Assembly: GCF_029968095.1 (NCBI RefSeq)
Contig: NZ_JASCIR010000023.1
Span: 1 to 64,000 of the forward strand
From: Streptomyces solicavernae
GTDB lineage: Bacteria > Actinomycetota > Actinomycetes > Streptomycetales > Streptomycetaceae
DNA: 64,000 nucleotides
Direction: 5' to 3'
Under the pieces are notes generated by a model that saw only the letters and a list, made by a program, of their open reading frames with translations, had not been told where the DNA came from and ran no database searches. This document shows positions 24,592 to 32,943 of the stretch, in pieces (position 1 is the stretch's first letter; every line of letters begins with the position of its first letter). Both the position numbers and the translations under genes were made by a program.

Positions 24592-25713
24592 ATGATGTCT
24601 CTGCCGGACTTCGTCTGCCCCGCGGACGGCACCCGGGTGCGCGCGGGCTCGCTCGCCTGGTGCTGCCCGGTCTGCCGCGGACCGCTCGACCTGGACTTCC
24701 ACCCGACGCCCACGGACCTCAAGGCGCTCGCCGGACGGGTCAACTCGCTCTGGCGGTACGCGGGTTCACTGCCGCTCGCGGAGCCCGAGGTCAGCCTCGG
24801 GGAGGGCCGCACGCCGCTCGTCGAGCTCACCGGGACGGTCACGGCGAAGCTGGACTTCCTGATGCCGACGCTCTCCTTCAAGGACCGCGGCGCCGTCCTC
24901 CTCGCCGAGCTGGCCCGCCGCCTCGCCCCCGAGCGGGTCGTCGCCGACAGCAGCGGCAACGCGGGCACGTCCGTCGCCGCGTACACCGCCCGCGCGGGGC
25001 TCGACTGCACGGTGTACGTACCCGCCACCACCTCGCCGAAGAAGCTGGAGCAGATCCGGGCGCACGGCGCGCACGTCGAGACGGTCCCCGGCGACCGCGA
25101 GGCCACGGCGCTCGCGGCCCGCGCGGCGGCCGACGAACCCGGCACGTTCTACGCCTCGCACGTGCACAACCCGTACTTCCTGCACGGCACGAAGACCTAC
25201 GTCCTGGAACTCTGGGAAGACCTCGGCGGCCGCCTGCCCGACGTCCTGGTCGTGCCCGTCGGCAACGGCACGCTGCTCCTCGGCGCCGCGCTCGCCCTGC
25301 GCGAGCTGCACTCCGCCGGCCAGATCGGCCGCTTCCCGGCGCTGTACGGGGTGCAGTCCGCGGCCGTCGCGCCGGTCGCCGCGGCGTGGGCGGAGGGCGC
25401 GGCGGGCCTTGCGGCCGAGCCGTTCCCGTCGCGGCCCACGTACGCGGAGGGCATCGCGATCCCCCGCCCGCCGCGCGCCCGCCAGATCCTCGCCGCGGTA
25501 CGCCAGTTCGGCGGCGGCTTCCTCACGGTCCCGGACCCGGCGATCGCCTCCGCTCAACAGGACCTGGCCGAGCGCGGCCTGTTCGTCGAGTCGACGGCGG
25601 CGGTGTGCTGGGCGGCGGTACGGGGAGGGCGGTTCGGGGAACGGTCGGTGGTGGTGCCGTTGTGCGGGGCGGGGGCGAAGACGGGGCTGGCCAGTGGGCC
25701 TACGTGGGCGTGA
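24592..25713 (+). CDS. threonine-synthase-like PLP enzyme
   Basis: Fold-type II pyridoxal-phosphate lyase/synthase. The 373-residue protein begins with a rubredoxin-like CPADGTRVRAGSLAWCCPVC segment, as in many threonine synthases. The PLP lysine lies in LSFKDRGAV (about 100-103) and the phosphate-binding loop is VPVGNGTLLLGAA. Substrate is probably O-phosphohomoserine, but members of this branch may act on other hydroxy-amino acid derivatives. The start may be 24592 or the adjacent ATG at 24595; no clear ribosome site is visible, so the transcript could be leaderless. Confidence 0.78.
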   Translation: MMSLPDFVCPADGTRVRAGSLAWCCPVCRGPLDLDFHPTPTDLKALAGRVNSLWRYAGSLPLAEPEVSLGEGRTPLVELTGTVTAKLDFLMPTLSFKDRGAVLLAELARRLAPERVVADSSGNAGTSVAAYTARAGLDCTVYVPATTSPKKLEQIRAHGAHVETVPGDREATALAARAAADEPGTFYASHVHNPYFLHGTKTYVLELWEDLGGRLPDVLVVPVGNGTLLLGAALALRELHSAGQIGRFPALYGVQSAAVAPVAAAWAEGAAGLAAEPFPSRPTYAEGIAIPRPPRARQILAAVRQFGGGFLTVPDPAIASAQQDLAERGLFVESTAAVCWAAVRGGRFGERSVVVPLCGAGAKTGLASGPTWA

Positions 25714-25756
25714 GGGCGTGGTCGGTGGCTCGGGTGCCGGCTTTCGGCAACACAGC

Positions 25757-25792
25757 GGCGGCCCACCCCGATTCCCGTTGGGGCGGACCGCC
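25757..25792. terminator. hairpin between convergent genes
   Basis: 13-nt arms (25757-25769 and 25780-25792) pair with two mismatches around a 10-nt loop, between the threonine-synthase-like gene and the DUF397 gene. Confidence 0.5.
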
Positions 25793-25810
25793 GTACCGTG
25801 TGCCGATTCC

Positions 25811-26035
25811 CTACGCCGGGCCGTCGAAGTGACCCGAGGCAGCAGCAGCGGCGAACGCCGTCACGGCCTCGCGCTGCAGCAGCAGTGCGGGCCCGTTCGG
25901 GTTCTTGCTGTCGCGGAGCGCGGCCATCTCGTCGTCGACGATCGCGGCCTCGATGCACTGTGCGCCCGTGTCTGAGTAGCTGGACTTCCACCACGACACA
26001 GGCAGGGTCGCGGAGTCGCCTACAACACGCTTCAT
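25811..26035 (-). CDS. DUF397 domain protein
   Basis: 74-residue small acidic protein of the DUF397 family, nearly always encoded next to an XRE/DUF5753 regulator in streptomycetes and thought to act as its antagonist (the BldB/WhiJ-like pairing). The opening SWWKSSYSDTGAQCIEAAI and the VRDSKNPNGPALL-type segment (here LRDSKNPNGPALLL) are diagnostic. The ATG at 26035 follows AGGAAG by 5 nt and overlaps the regulator's stop by 4 nt (ATGA), so the pair is co-translated. Confidence 0.92.
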   Translation of the reverse strand: MKRVVGDSATLPVSWWKSSYSDTGAQCIEAAIVDDEMAALRDSKNPNGPALLLQREAVTAFAAAAASGHFDGPA

Positions 26036-26895
26036 GCGTTCTTCCTTATCTCTGTGATCAGTTCCGCGGATGCCTCGACCGAGAGCGCCGCGGAGGTAAG
26101 CCGTTGCCATGCGTCCCGGTGCGCGACGACCTGCTCCCGTTCCTCGACGTAGAGGGCCGAGGTCAGTCCCTCGGTGTGGACGACGTCGAGATCAGCATGG
26201 GGGCCGAACCCCAGAAGCGTGAAACTGCCCAACTGCCCGACGTGCAGCGGTGCTGTCGAGGGCAGGACCTGAATGTTGACGTTCGGCCTCTTCCCCATGG
26301 ACAGCAGTCGGCCAAGCTGTTCATCCATCACGCCCGGGCCCTCGGATGTGGACCGTAGTGCGCCCTCGGCGATGATCGTCCAGAGGTCGAGCGGGTCCTC
26401 GCGCGTGAGCACCGATTGACGGCCGAGTCGCACCTCGACCAGTGCATCGACGCGCGCCCCGACAGCCTCAGACATCGCCGTCGCCCTGATGATCTCCCGC
26501 GCGTACTCGGCGGTGTGGAGCAGGCCCGGGATCGCTCCGAGTTGCCACGACGACACCGAGACAGCCTCGGCTTCAAGGCTGATCAGGTCCTCATACACCG
26601 GTGTGAGTACACCCCGGTAGGAGTGCCACCAGCCACGTTGCGCACCCTCCTTCGTGAGAGTGACCAGGGCAGCGCGCAGTTCGGCGCTCACCTCGCGGCC
26701 AAGCGCGGCGTACAGATCGAGGATCGCCTCGACGTCCGCGGCTTTGGCGGCACTACGGGCCGTCTCGATCCTCGACAGCTTCGAGTGGATGAACCGCCCC
26801 TCGGATCGCTCAGCGACGTCTTCGAGGGTGAGTTCGCCACGCAGGGCGCGCAACTTCGCACCAAGTCGACGACGGCGCACGGTAGGCGCACTCAC
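26032..26895 (-). CDS. XRE-family regulator with DUF5753 domain
   Basis: Helix-turn-helix regulator of the WhiJ-like group. The 287-residue protein starts at GTG 26895 (GGGAGGG upstream). The N-terminal HTH (about 8-70) contains LTLEDVAERSEGRFIHSKLSRIET, and the DUF5753 domain (about 95-280) contains IPGLLHTAEYAREI and VNIQVLPSTAPLHVG. It is coupled to the downstream DUF397 gene. The pair usually controls development or secondary metabolism; targets here are unknown. Confidence 0.92.
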   Translation of the reverse strand: MSAPTVRRRRLGAKLRALRGELTLEDVAERSEGRFIHSKLSRIETARSAAKAADVEAILDLYAALGREVSAELRAALVTLTKEGAQRGWWHSYRGVLTPVYEDLISLEAEAVSVSSWQLGAIPGLLHTAEYAREIIRATAMSEAVGARVDALVEVRLGRQSVLTREDPLDLWTIIAEGALRSTSEGPGVMDEQLGRLLSMGKRPNVNIQVLPSTAPLHVGQLGSFTLLGFGPHADLDVVHTEGLTSALYVEEREQVVAHRDAWQRLTSAALSVEASAELITEIRKNA

Positions 26896-27137
26896 GAGTT
26901 TCCCTCCCTGTTCGGCGTCTGCGCGCCAGTCTGCCTTGACCCGTCATCGCCTGTCACCTGGCTAGATACCACGCGACCAAACCTTCCTACAACATTATGC
27001 AAATTCCTACGATTGAGTAGACAGGCTTGCATGGTGCGTAGCGAGAGGAGCACTCTAGGAGAGAGGGATGCGAAGCACCCACGCTTGCGGGATCAATTGC
27101 CATGCAAGTTCCGGGACTTGACCGTGAGGGGACATAC
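26896..27137. other. 242-bp AT-richer divergent region
   Basis: Between the XRE gene (minus) and the frameshifted ATPase gene (plus). The stretch around 26980-27030 is clearly AT-richer than the window average. It probably holds both promoters, but no definite -35/-10 pair is claimed. Confidence 0.45.
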
Positions 27138-27577
27138 ATGACCGAGCACCAAACGCCCGCCGAAACGGCACCCATGCGCCGCAACTCGGCCCGTGGCCAC
27201 TTGCGTTACTGCCAAGCAAGCCCCAATCAGCCAGCGCAGCAAGGAAATTCGTACGTCGGTACCTGGCATACGCCGATCCGGGAGCATCCGAGGACCACGT
27301 CTATGCGGTCACTGTCGTGATGAGCGAACTGGTCACGAACGCAGTTCGCTACGGCACCGAACCAGGTGACTCCGTACGAATCACCATCGACGTCACCGCC
27401 CGCCGCACCCGGGTAGAGGTGCACGACGCCGTACGGCGCTACCCGCGCCCCCGCCCCGAGTCCCGCACCCGCGAGCGCGGGCGCGGCCTGGTCGTCCTCA
27501 ACGCGCTGTGCCCCGGCGCGTGGGGCGTCACCGACAGGCCGTTCGGCAAGGCGGTGTGGGCGGAGGTCACCGCATGA
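27138..27577 (+). pseudogene. frameshifted RsbW-type ATP-binding protein gene
   Basis: A HATPase gene of the type that accompanies XRE/DUF397 pairs, split over two frames. The ATG at 27138 (GAGGGG 6 nt upstream) opens MTEHQTPAETAPMRRNSARG in one frame, which stops at 27320. The conserved body lies one frame away: LLPSKPQSASAARKFVRRYL (about 27206-27265), then MSELVTNAVRYG and RGRGLVVLNALC, ending at TGA 27577. The shift is equivalent to losing 1 nt (or gaining 2) between about 27190 and 27220. The body frame has no ATG/GTG start before 27314 and contains a rare TTA codon. This could be a real pseudogene, a sequencing error or, less likely, recoding. Confidence 0.7.
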
Positions 27578-27849
27578 CCGCACCCACCCCGACCGCGCTG
27601 CACCATCACGCGGTCGGCCATGCCCAACGATCGAAGTCTCTTCGGCGCCGACGCGAGATCTCCAACGAACCCGGGGCTGTTCACTGTCGACTCCATGGCA
27701 GAGATGGGCAGGTGTCCCGCCTCTCTGAACGTGAGGCAGAGAAGCACTCTGACCTGGGATGTCTCAGATTGATCGAGTCTTCGGGTGCCCACCTGTCCCG
27801 CTCAGGGCGAGGCACCTCCGGTGTCCCATTGCTGTGCTATCCAAGGAAA
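27578..27849. other. 272-bp region without a supported gene
   Basis: An ATG (27574) overlapping the ATPase stop opens a frame that runs into the HAD gene, but the translation is Arg/His/Ser-rich with no family resemblance and weak codon bias. No repeat or hairpin stands out. Confidence 0.35.
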
Positions 27850-28482
27850 GTGACGACTTCCAAGATCTCCAGTAGGCCCTTCGACGCGGTGCTGTGCGAC
27901 CTCGACAACGTCATCCGCTTCTACGACACAACGGAGCTGGCAAGCCTCGAACGCAGTGCGGGGCTCGCAGAGGGGACGACCGAAAGCGTGGCATACGCAC
28001 CGGAGATAGACCTGCCACTACTGCTCGGCGAGATCGCCAAGGAGCAGTGGGTACAGGCTGTCGTGGCCGGCCTCGCAGGGCAGGTGCCGGAGACCCAGGC
28101 GCGTGAGCTGGGGACAGCGCTCTCCCAAGCGCCATTCTGGGCGGACGACGTCGTGGTCGCCATGCTTCGGGAGGTGCAGGCGCACGTGCCATTGGTGCTG
28201 GTGACCAATGCGACCGTGGAGCTGGAGGACGACCTGGCTTCGCTGGGACTGGCAGATTTCGCCGACCACGTCGTCAGCAGTGCCCGGGTGGGGGTGGCCA
28301 AGCCGGACCGGAAGATCTATGAGATCGCGGCCAGTCAGGTGGGCGTTGCCATGCACCGGTGCCTCTTTGTGGACGACCGGCTTGAGAACGTCGAAGCCGC
28401 AGTCGGGCTTGGAATGACCGGCCTGCACTATCGCGAACCTGCCGATCTCCGTGAGCCCTTGGGCGTCTTGCTGGACAAATGA
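27850..28482 (+). CDS. HAD-superfamily hydrolase
   Basis: Haloacid-dehalogenase-like phosphatase of subfamily IA. The 210-residue protein from GTG 27850 has motif I DLDNV (Asp17 and Asp19), motif II LVTNAT, motif III Lys in VAKPDRKIYE and motif IV FVDDRLENV. The start is uncertain because AAGGA lies only 2 nt before the GTG. Alternatives are TTG 27829 or a leaderless GTG; homology-like sequence begins at RPFDAVLCDLDN. Substrate unknown. Codon bias is weaker than in neighbours, in line with this small region being more recently acquired or relaxed. Confidence 0.82.
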   Translation: MTTSKISSRPFDAVLCDLDNVIRFYDTTELASLERSAGLAEGTTESVAYAPEIDLPLLLGEIAKEQWVQAVVAGLAGQVPETQARELGTALSQAPFWADDVVVAMLREVQAHVPLVLVTNATVELEDDLASLGLADFADHVVSSARVGVAKPDRKIYEIAASQVGVAMHRCLFVDDRLENVEAAVGLGMTGLHYREPADLREPLGVLLDK

Positions 28483-28491
28483 GCCCCGCGC

Positions 28492-31425
28492 CTACGAGCC
28501 CGCCCCCGGCAACGCCTCCCGCACCACCTCCGCCAGATGCCGGGCCCTGCGGTCCGACAGCTGCTCGATCTGCGTACGGCAGCTGAACCCGTCCGCCAAC
28601 ACCACCGCGCCCTCCGGCGCCGCCCGCAGCGCCGGGAGCAGTGCCTGCTCGCCCACCTGGACCGACACGTCGTAATGCCCCCGCTCGAAGCCGAAGTTGC
28701 CGGCCAGGCCGCAGCAGCCGGAGTCGAGGCGGCCGCTGTCGACGCCGATGCGGGCGAGGACCCGGTCGTCGGCGGCGCTGCCGAGCGTGGCGTGCTGGTG
28801 GCAGTGGGTCTGGGTGAGGGCTGTGGCGTCGAGGCGGGCGAACGGGGCGTTGGGGGCGTGGCGGTCCAGGAGTTCGGCGAAGGTCAGGGTCTGCTCGGCG
28901 GCGCGCCGGGCCCGGTCGTCCCCGGCGAGGAGTTCCGTACCGTCGCTGCGGAACAGGGATGTGCAGCTGGGTTCGAGGCCGATCAGCGGGATCCCCTGCC
29001 GCAGAAACGGGTCCACGGCGGACAGCGTGCGGCCCAACCGGGCGCGTGCCGCGTCGAGTTGGCCCGTCGTCAGCCACGTAAGGCCGCAGCACAGGCCGTC
29101 CGGCGGCAGCAACACCTCGAAGCCCGCGCTCTCCAGGACCTCCACCGCGGCCCGCCCCACCTCGGGCGTGAAGTACTCCGTGAAGGTGTCGGGCCAGAGC
29201 AGGACCTGTTGACGGTCGCCGGGCACCGTGGCGCGGCCCTCGAACCACGTCCGGAACCGCTGCGTCGCGAAGCGCGGCACCGCGCGCTGCGGTGCGATCC
29301 CGCCCGCCCGTTTGAGGAGTGCCGCCGCGGCCCGGTTCTGTGTCACCGCGTTCGCCAGGCGTGGGGCCTTCCCCGCGAGCCGGGCCCAGACCGGCAGACG
29401 CCCCAGGGAGTAGTGCGTGACGGGGCGCACGCGGCCGCGGTAGTGCTGGTGCAGGAACTCCGACTTGTACGTGGCCATGTCGACGCCGACCGGGCAGTCG
29501 CTCTTGCAGCCCTTGCAGGACAGGCACAGGTCGAGGGATTCGCGCACCTCTCCCGAGCGCCAGCCGTCCGTGACGACCTCGCCCTGGACCATCTCGTACA
29601 GCACGCGGGCGCGGCCGCGCGTGGAGTCCTTCTCGTCGCGCGTGGCGCGGTAGCTCGGGCACATCACGCCGCCGGAGGACGTACGGCACTTGGCGATGCC
29701 GACGCAGCGGCGCAGGGCCCGGCTCAGGTCGCCGTCGTCCTCGGCGAGGGCGAGGGTGGTCGTGAGCGGGAGTTGCGGGCGGTGGCCGGGGCGGATGCGG
29801 AGGCGTTCGTCGGCGGGGCGGGGGTGGACGAGGATGCCGGGGTTGAGGCGGTTCTCCGGGTCCCACACGTCCTTGAAGTCGGCGAACGCGGCCATCGCCT
29901 CGGGGCTGTAGACCAGCGGCAGGAACTCGGCGCGGGCCTGCCCGTCCCCGTGCTCCCCGGAGAGCGTGCCGCCGTGCGAGGCCACGAGCCGGGCGGCCTC
30001 CGTCATGAACGCCCGGAAGGTGCGCAGCCCTTCGGGCGTCTCGTGGTCGAAGTCGATCCTGATGTGCACGCAGCCCTCGCCGAAGTGCCCGTACGGCGTG
30101 CCCTGGAGCCCGTGCCGGGCGAGCAGCGCGTCCAGGTCCCGGAGGTAGTCGCCGAGGTGTTCGACGGGTACGGCGGAGTCCTCCCAGCCCGGCCAGGCCT
30201 CGGAGCCGTCCGGGGCGCGGGTGGCGAGGCCCGAGCTGTCCTCGCGGATCCGCCAGAGCGCGGCCTGCTCGGCGGGGTCGGCGACCAGGCGGACGGCGAG
30301 CGCGCCGGTGTCGCGGGCCAGCGCGGCCGCCAACTCCTCGTCGGCGCGCGGCACTTCGTCAGCATCGTCATCGGGGTACCCGAACTCGCAGAGCAGCCAG
30401 CCCCGGCCCTCCGGGAGCAGCTTCTCCGGTTCGGCGTCGGGGACGTTGCGGCGCAGCGCCGCCACCTGGTCGCCGCCCAGGCCCTCGCAGGCGATCGGCC
30501 GGTGCTCCAGGACGTGCCGGGCCGCGTCGCCCGCCGCGGGCAGGTCGGCGAAGCCGAGGGCGACGAGGGTGCGGCGGGCGGGCAGCGGGACGAGCCGGAC
30601 GGTGGCGGCGAGAACCACCGCGCAGGTGCCCTCCGTGCCGACGAGCACGGCGGCCGGGTCGAAGCCGCGCTCGGGGAGGAGGTGTTCCAGGCTGTAGCCC
30701 GACACCTGGCGGCGGAAGCGCCCGAACTCGGTACGCAGGAGCGCCAGATGGGCGTCCCGGAGGTCGCGCAGGCGGGCGTGGATCTCGCCGCGCCGGCCGC
30801 CCCCCTCGATGACCTGGAGCAGTTCGTCCTCGGTGAGCTTGCGCAGGGTCATGCGGTGCCCGTCGTACGTCACCACGTCGAGGTCGACGACGTTGTCCGC
30901 CGTGCGGCCCCAGGCGACCGAGTGGGTGCCGCAGGCGTTGTTGCCGATCATGCCGCCGACCGTGCAGCGCGCGTGCGTCGACGGGTCGGGCCCGAAGCGC
31001 AGTCCGTACGGGCGGAGCGCCCGCTGCAGGTCGTCCAGGACCACGCCGGGCTCCACGCGCGCGGTGCGGGCCTGAGGGTCGATGCCGAGCACGGCGCCGA
31101 GGTGGCGCGAGGTGTCGACGACGACGCCGTCCCCGACGGCCTGCCCGGCGATCGAGGTGCCCGCACCGCGCAGGGTCACGGCCACGCCGTACCGGTGGCA
31201 GACCGCGAGCGTGCCGACCAGCTCGTCGGTGGAGCCGGGCAGCACGACGGCGGCCGGGACCTGCCGGTACGTGGAGGCGTCCTGCGCGTACTCGGCGCGG
31301 CGGCGCGCACCGAACGCCACCTCGCCGCTCACGACGACGGCCCGCAGGTCCCGTTCCAGCCGTGCCAGGGTCCGCGGGACGGGGGTGTCGGTGCGGTCGG
31401 TGCGCGGCGCGGCGGGGATGGACAT
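28492..31425 (-). CDS. FAD-linked and (Fe-S) dehydrogenase, D-lactate/D-2-hydroxyglutarate type
   Basis: Large flavoprotein that oxidises a D-2-hydroxy acid and hands electrons to quinone or another carrier. The 977-residue protein has FAD_binding_4 (about 40-215, LPGSTDELVGTLAVC), FAD-oxidase C (about 270-520), a linker with CRTSSGGVMCPSYRATRDE, ferredoxin-type CLSCKGCKSDCP (about 632-643) and a C-terminal Cys-rich GlpC/HdrB-like domain (CCGLTW, CCGLAGNFGFE). The architecture matches E. coli YdiJ, a D-2-hydroxyglutarate dehydrogenase. It follows gabT by 56 nt on the same strand, suggesting it removes a D-hydroxyacid side product of 4-aminobutyrate/2-oxoglutarate metabolism. Confidence 0.85.
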   Translation of the reverse strand: MSIPAAPRTDRTDTPVPRTLARLERDLRAVVVSGEVAFGARRRAEYAQDASTYRQVPAAVVLPGSTDELVGTLAVCHRYGVAVTLRGAGTSIAGQAVGDGVVVDTSRHLGAVLGIDPQARTARVEPGVVLDDLQRALRPYGLRFGPDPSTHARCTVGGMIGNNACGTHSVAWGRTADNVVDLDVVTYDGHRMTLRKLTEDELLQVIEGGGRRGEIHARLRDLRDAHLALLRTEFGRFRRQVSGYSLEHLLPERGFDPAAVLVGTEGTCAVVLAATVRLVPLPARRTLVALGFADLPAAGDAARHVLEHRPIACEGLGGDQVAALRRNVPDAEPEKLLPEGRGWLLCEFGYPDDDADEVPRADEELAAALARDTGALAVRLVADPAEQAALWRIREDSSGLATRAPDGSEAWPGWEDSAVPVEHLGDYLRDLDALLARHGLQGTPYGHFGEGCVHIRIDFDHETPEGLRTFRAFMTEAARLVASHGGTLSGEHGDGQARAEFLPLVYSPEAMAAFADFKDVWDPENRLNPGILVHPRPADERLRIRPGHRPQLPLTTTLALAEDDGDLSRALRRCVGIAKCRTSSGGVMCPSYRATRDEKDSTRGRARVLYEMVQGEVVTDGWRSGEVRESLDLCLSCKGCKSDCPVGVDMATYKSEFLHQHYRGRVRPVTHYSLGRLPVWARLAGKAPRLANAVTQNRAAAALLKRAGGIAPQRAVPRFATQRFRTWFEGRATVPGDRQQVLLWPDTFTEYFTPEVGRAAVEVLESAGFEVLLPPDGLCCGLTWLTTGQLDAARARLGRTLSAVDPFLRQGIPLIGLEPSCTSLFRSDGTELLAGDDRARRAAEQTLTFAELLDRHAPNAPFARLDATALTQTHCHQHATLGSAADDRVLARIGVDSGRLDSGCCGLAGNFGFERGHYDVSVQVGEQALLPALRAAPEGAVVLADGFSCRTQIEQLSDRRARHLAEVVREALPGAGS

Positions 31426-31481
31426 GCGGGCTCAACTCCTCTTCGTACGCGGGAACTTGATGCGAAGGTACGCTCCGGGCC

Positions 31482-32756
31482 TCAGCCGCCCAGGACCGCG
31501 TCCACCGACTCCCGCCACAGGCGCAGCCCCTCCGCGACCTCGCCCTCGGTCACCACGAGCGGCGGGATCATCCGGACGACCTGGCCCTGCGTGCCGCAGG
31601 TGAGCAGGAGCAGGCCGCGCTCCCCGGCGGCCGCGTGCACCGCGGCGGCGGTCGCGCCGTCCGGCTCGCCGTCGGCGTCGGTGAACTCGGTGCCCGCCAT
31701 CAGGCCGAGCCCGCGCACGTCGCCGACGCCCCGGCGGCCCTCGCCCGCCGGGTGCGCGGCGGCCACCTCGCGCAGGCCGGAGAAGAGTTCGGCGCCGCGC
31801 GTGGCGGCGTTCTCGACGAGCTTCTCGCCCTGGATGACGTCGAGCGTGGCGATCGCGGCCGCGCAGGCGACGGCGTTCCCGCCGTAGGTGCCGCCCTGCG
31901 AGCCCGGCCAGGACTTCGCCATCAGGGCCTGCGGGGCGGCGATCGCGGACAGCGGGAAGCCGCTGGCCAGGCCCTTCGCGGTGACGACGATGTCGGGCCT
32001 GCCGCCGAAGTGGTCGTGGCCCCAGAACTTGCCGGTGCGGCCGAAGCCGGTCTGCACCTCGTCCAGGATGAGCAGGATGCCGTGCCGGTCGGCGCGCTCC
32101 CGCAAGCCCTGCAGGAAGGCCGTGTTGGCCGGTACGTACCCGCCCTCGCCGAGGACCGGCTCGACGATGAACGCGGCCGTGTCGGCGGGCGCCGTGACCG
32201 AGGCGAGCAGCTGGTCCAGCTCGCGCAGCGCGAAGCGGGTCGCGGTCTGCTCGTCCCAGCCGTAGTGGAAGGCGTTCGGGAACGGGGCGAGGGCCACGCC
32301 GGGCATCAGCGGCCCGTACCCGGAGCGGAACTTGGTGGCCGAGGTCGTCATCGACGCGGCGGCCATCGTGCGCCCGTGGAAGCCGCCCTGGAAGGCGACG
32401 ATGTTGGGCCGCCCGGTGGCCTGCTTGGCCAGGCGCATGGCCGCCTCGACCGCCTCCGAGCCGGAGTTGACGTAGAACAGCGAGTCGAGCCCGGCGGGCA
32501 GTACCTCGCCGAGGCGCTCGGTCAGGGTGAGCAGCGGCTGGTGCAGCACCGTCGTGTACTGGCCGTGCACCAGCTTGCCGACCTGCTCCTGCGCGGCGGC
32601 GACCACGCGCGGGTGGCAGTGCCCGGTGCTGGTGACGCCGATCCCGGCGGTGAAGTCCAGGTGGGCGCGCCCGGATTCGTCGTAGAGGTGGGAGCCCTCG
32701 CCGCGTACGGCCAGGACCTGTGTTGCCTGCTTCAGGACGGGGGACAGGGCACTCAT
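31482..32756 (-). CDS. gabT: class III aminotransferase, 4-aminobutyrate aminotransferase-like
   Basis: PLP enzyme transferring the terminal amino group of 4-aminobutyrate or a related omega-amino acid to 2-oxoglutarate. The 424-residue protein shows VNSGSEAVEAAMRLAKQ, GFHGRT, IVEPVLGEGGY, LDEVQTGFGRTGK and the PLP Lys in VTAKGLASGFPL. Ribosome site GAGGAG 7 nt before the ATG. It is divergent from gabD across a 187-bp promoter region carrying a GATTGTCAACAA element, so both are probably co-regulated. The substrate is inferred from family and the gabD partner. Confidence 0.85.
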   Translation of the reverse strand: MSALSPVLKQATQVLAVRGEGSHLYDESGRAHLDFTAGIGVTSTGHCHPRVVAAAQEQVGKLVHGQYTTVLHQPLLTLTERLGEVLPAGLDSLFYVNSGSEAVEAAMRLAKQATGRPNIVAFQGGFHGRTMAAASMTTSATKFRSGYGPLMPGVALAPFPNAFHYGWDEQTATRFALRELDQLLASVTAPADTAAFIVEPVLGEGGYVPANTAFLQGLRERADRHGILLILDEVQTGFGRTGKFWGHDHFGGRPDIVVTAKGLASGFPLSAIAAPQALMAKSWPGSQGGTYGGNAVACAAAIATLDVIQGEKLVENAATRGAELFSGLREVAAAHPAGEGRRGVGDVRGLGLMAGTEFTDADGEPDGATAAAVHAAAGERGLLLLTCGTQGQVVRMIPPLVVTEGEVAEGLRLWRESVDAVLGG

Positions 32757-32868
32757 GGGATGTCTCCTCGGGCGCGATCTGAACGGTTGCCGGAGCTCTC
32801 GGGCCTGCGTCTCCCAGGCCCGCCGCCACGGCTCTCGGGCTGTTCACAGGACTGTCGACTCATCGTAG

Positions 32869-32882
32869 GATTGTCAACAACC
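32869..32882. promoter_or_regulatory. candidate GntR operator in the gabT/gabD divergent promoter
   Basis: GATTGTCAACAACC: a TTGTCAACAA core identical to the one at 37671-37680. On the plus strand TTGTCA followed by 17 nt and AAGCAT could be the gabD promoter; on the minus strand the same bases give TTGACA. A related ACTGTCGACT lies at 32851-32860. The likely binder is the FCD-type GntR protein encoded at 38688. Confidence 0.5.
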
Positions 32883-32943
32883 TGCACGCATGCAAGCATG
32901 CCATTTCCAACGCTGTCCATAGGCGAGTTGAGCGGGAGTACGC

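Noticed and set aside
27102..27320. Small 72-aa gene
   Set aside because: It is the N-terminal frame of the same broken ATPase gene; after about 20 residues it has no family resemblance.
27317..27577. A separate 86-aa ATPase gene starting at 27314-27317
   Set aside because: Conserved residues of the family continue upstream in the same frame past this point, so it is the 3' part of a frameshifted gene, not a complete gene.
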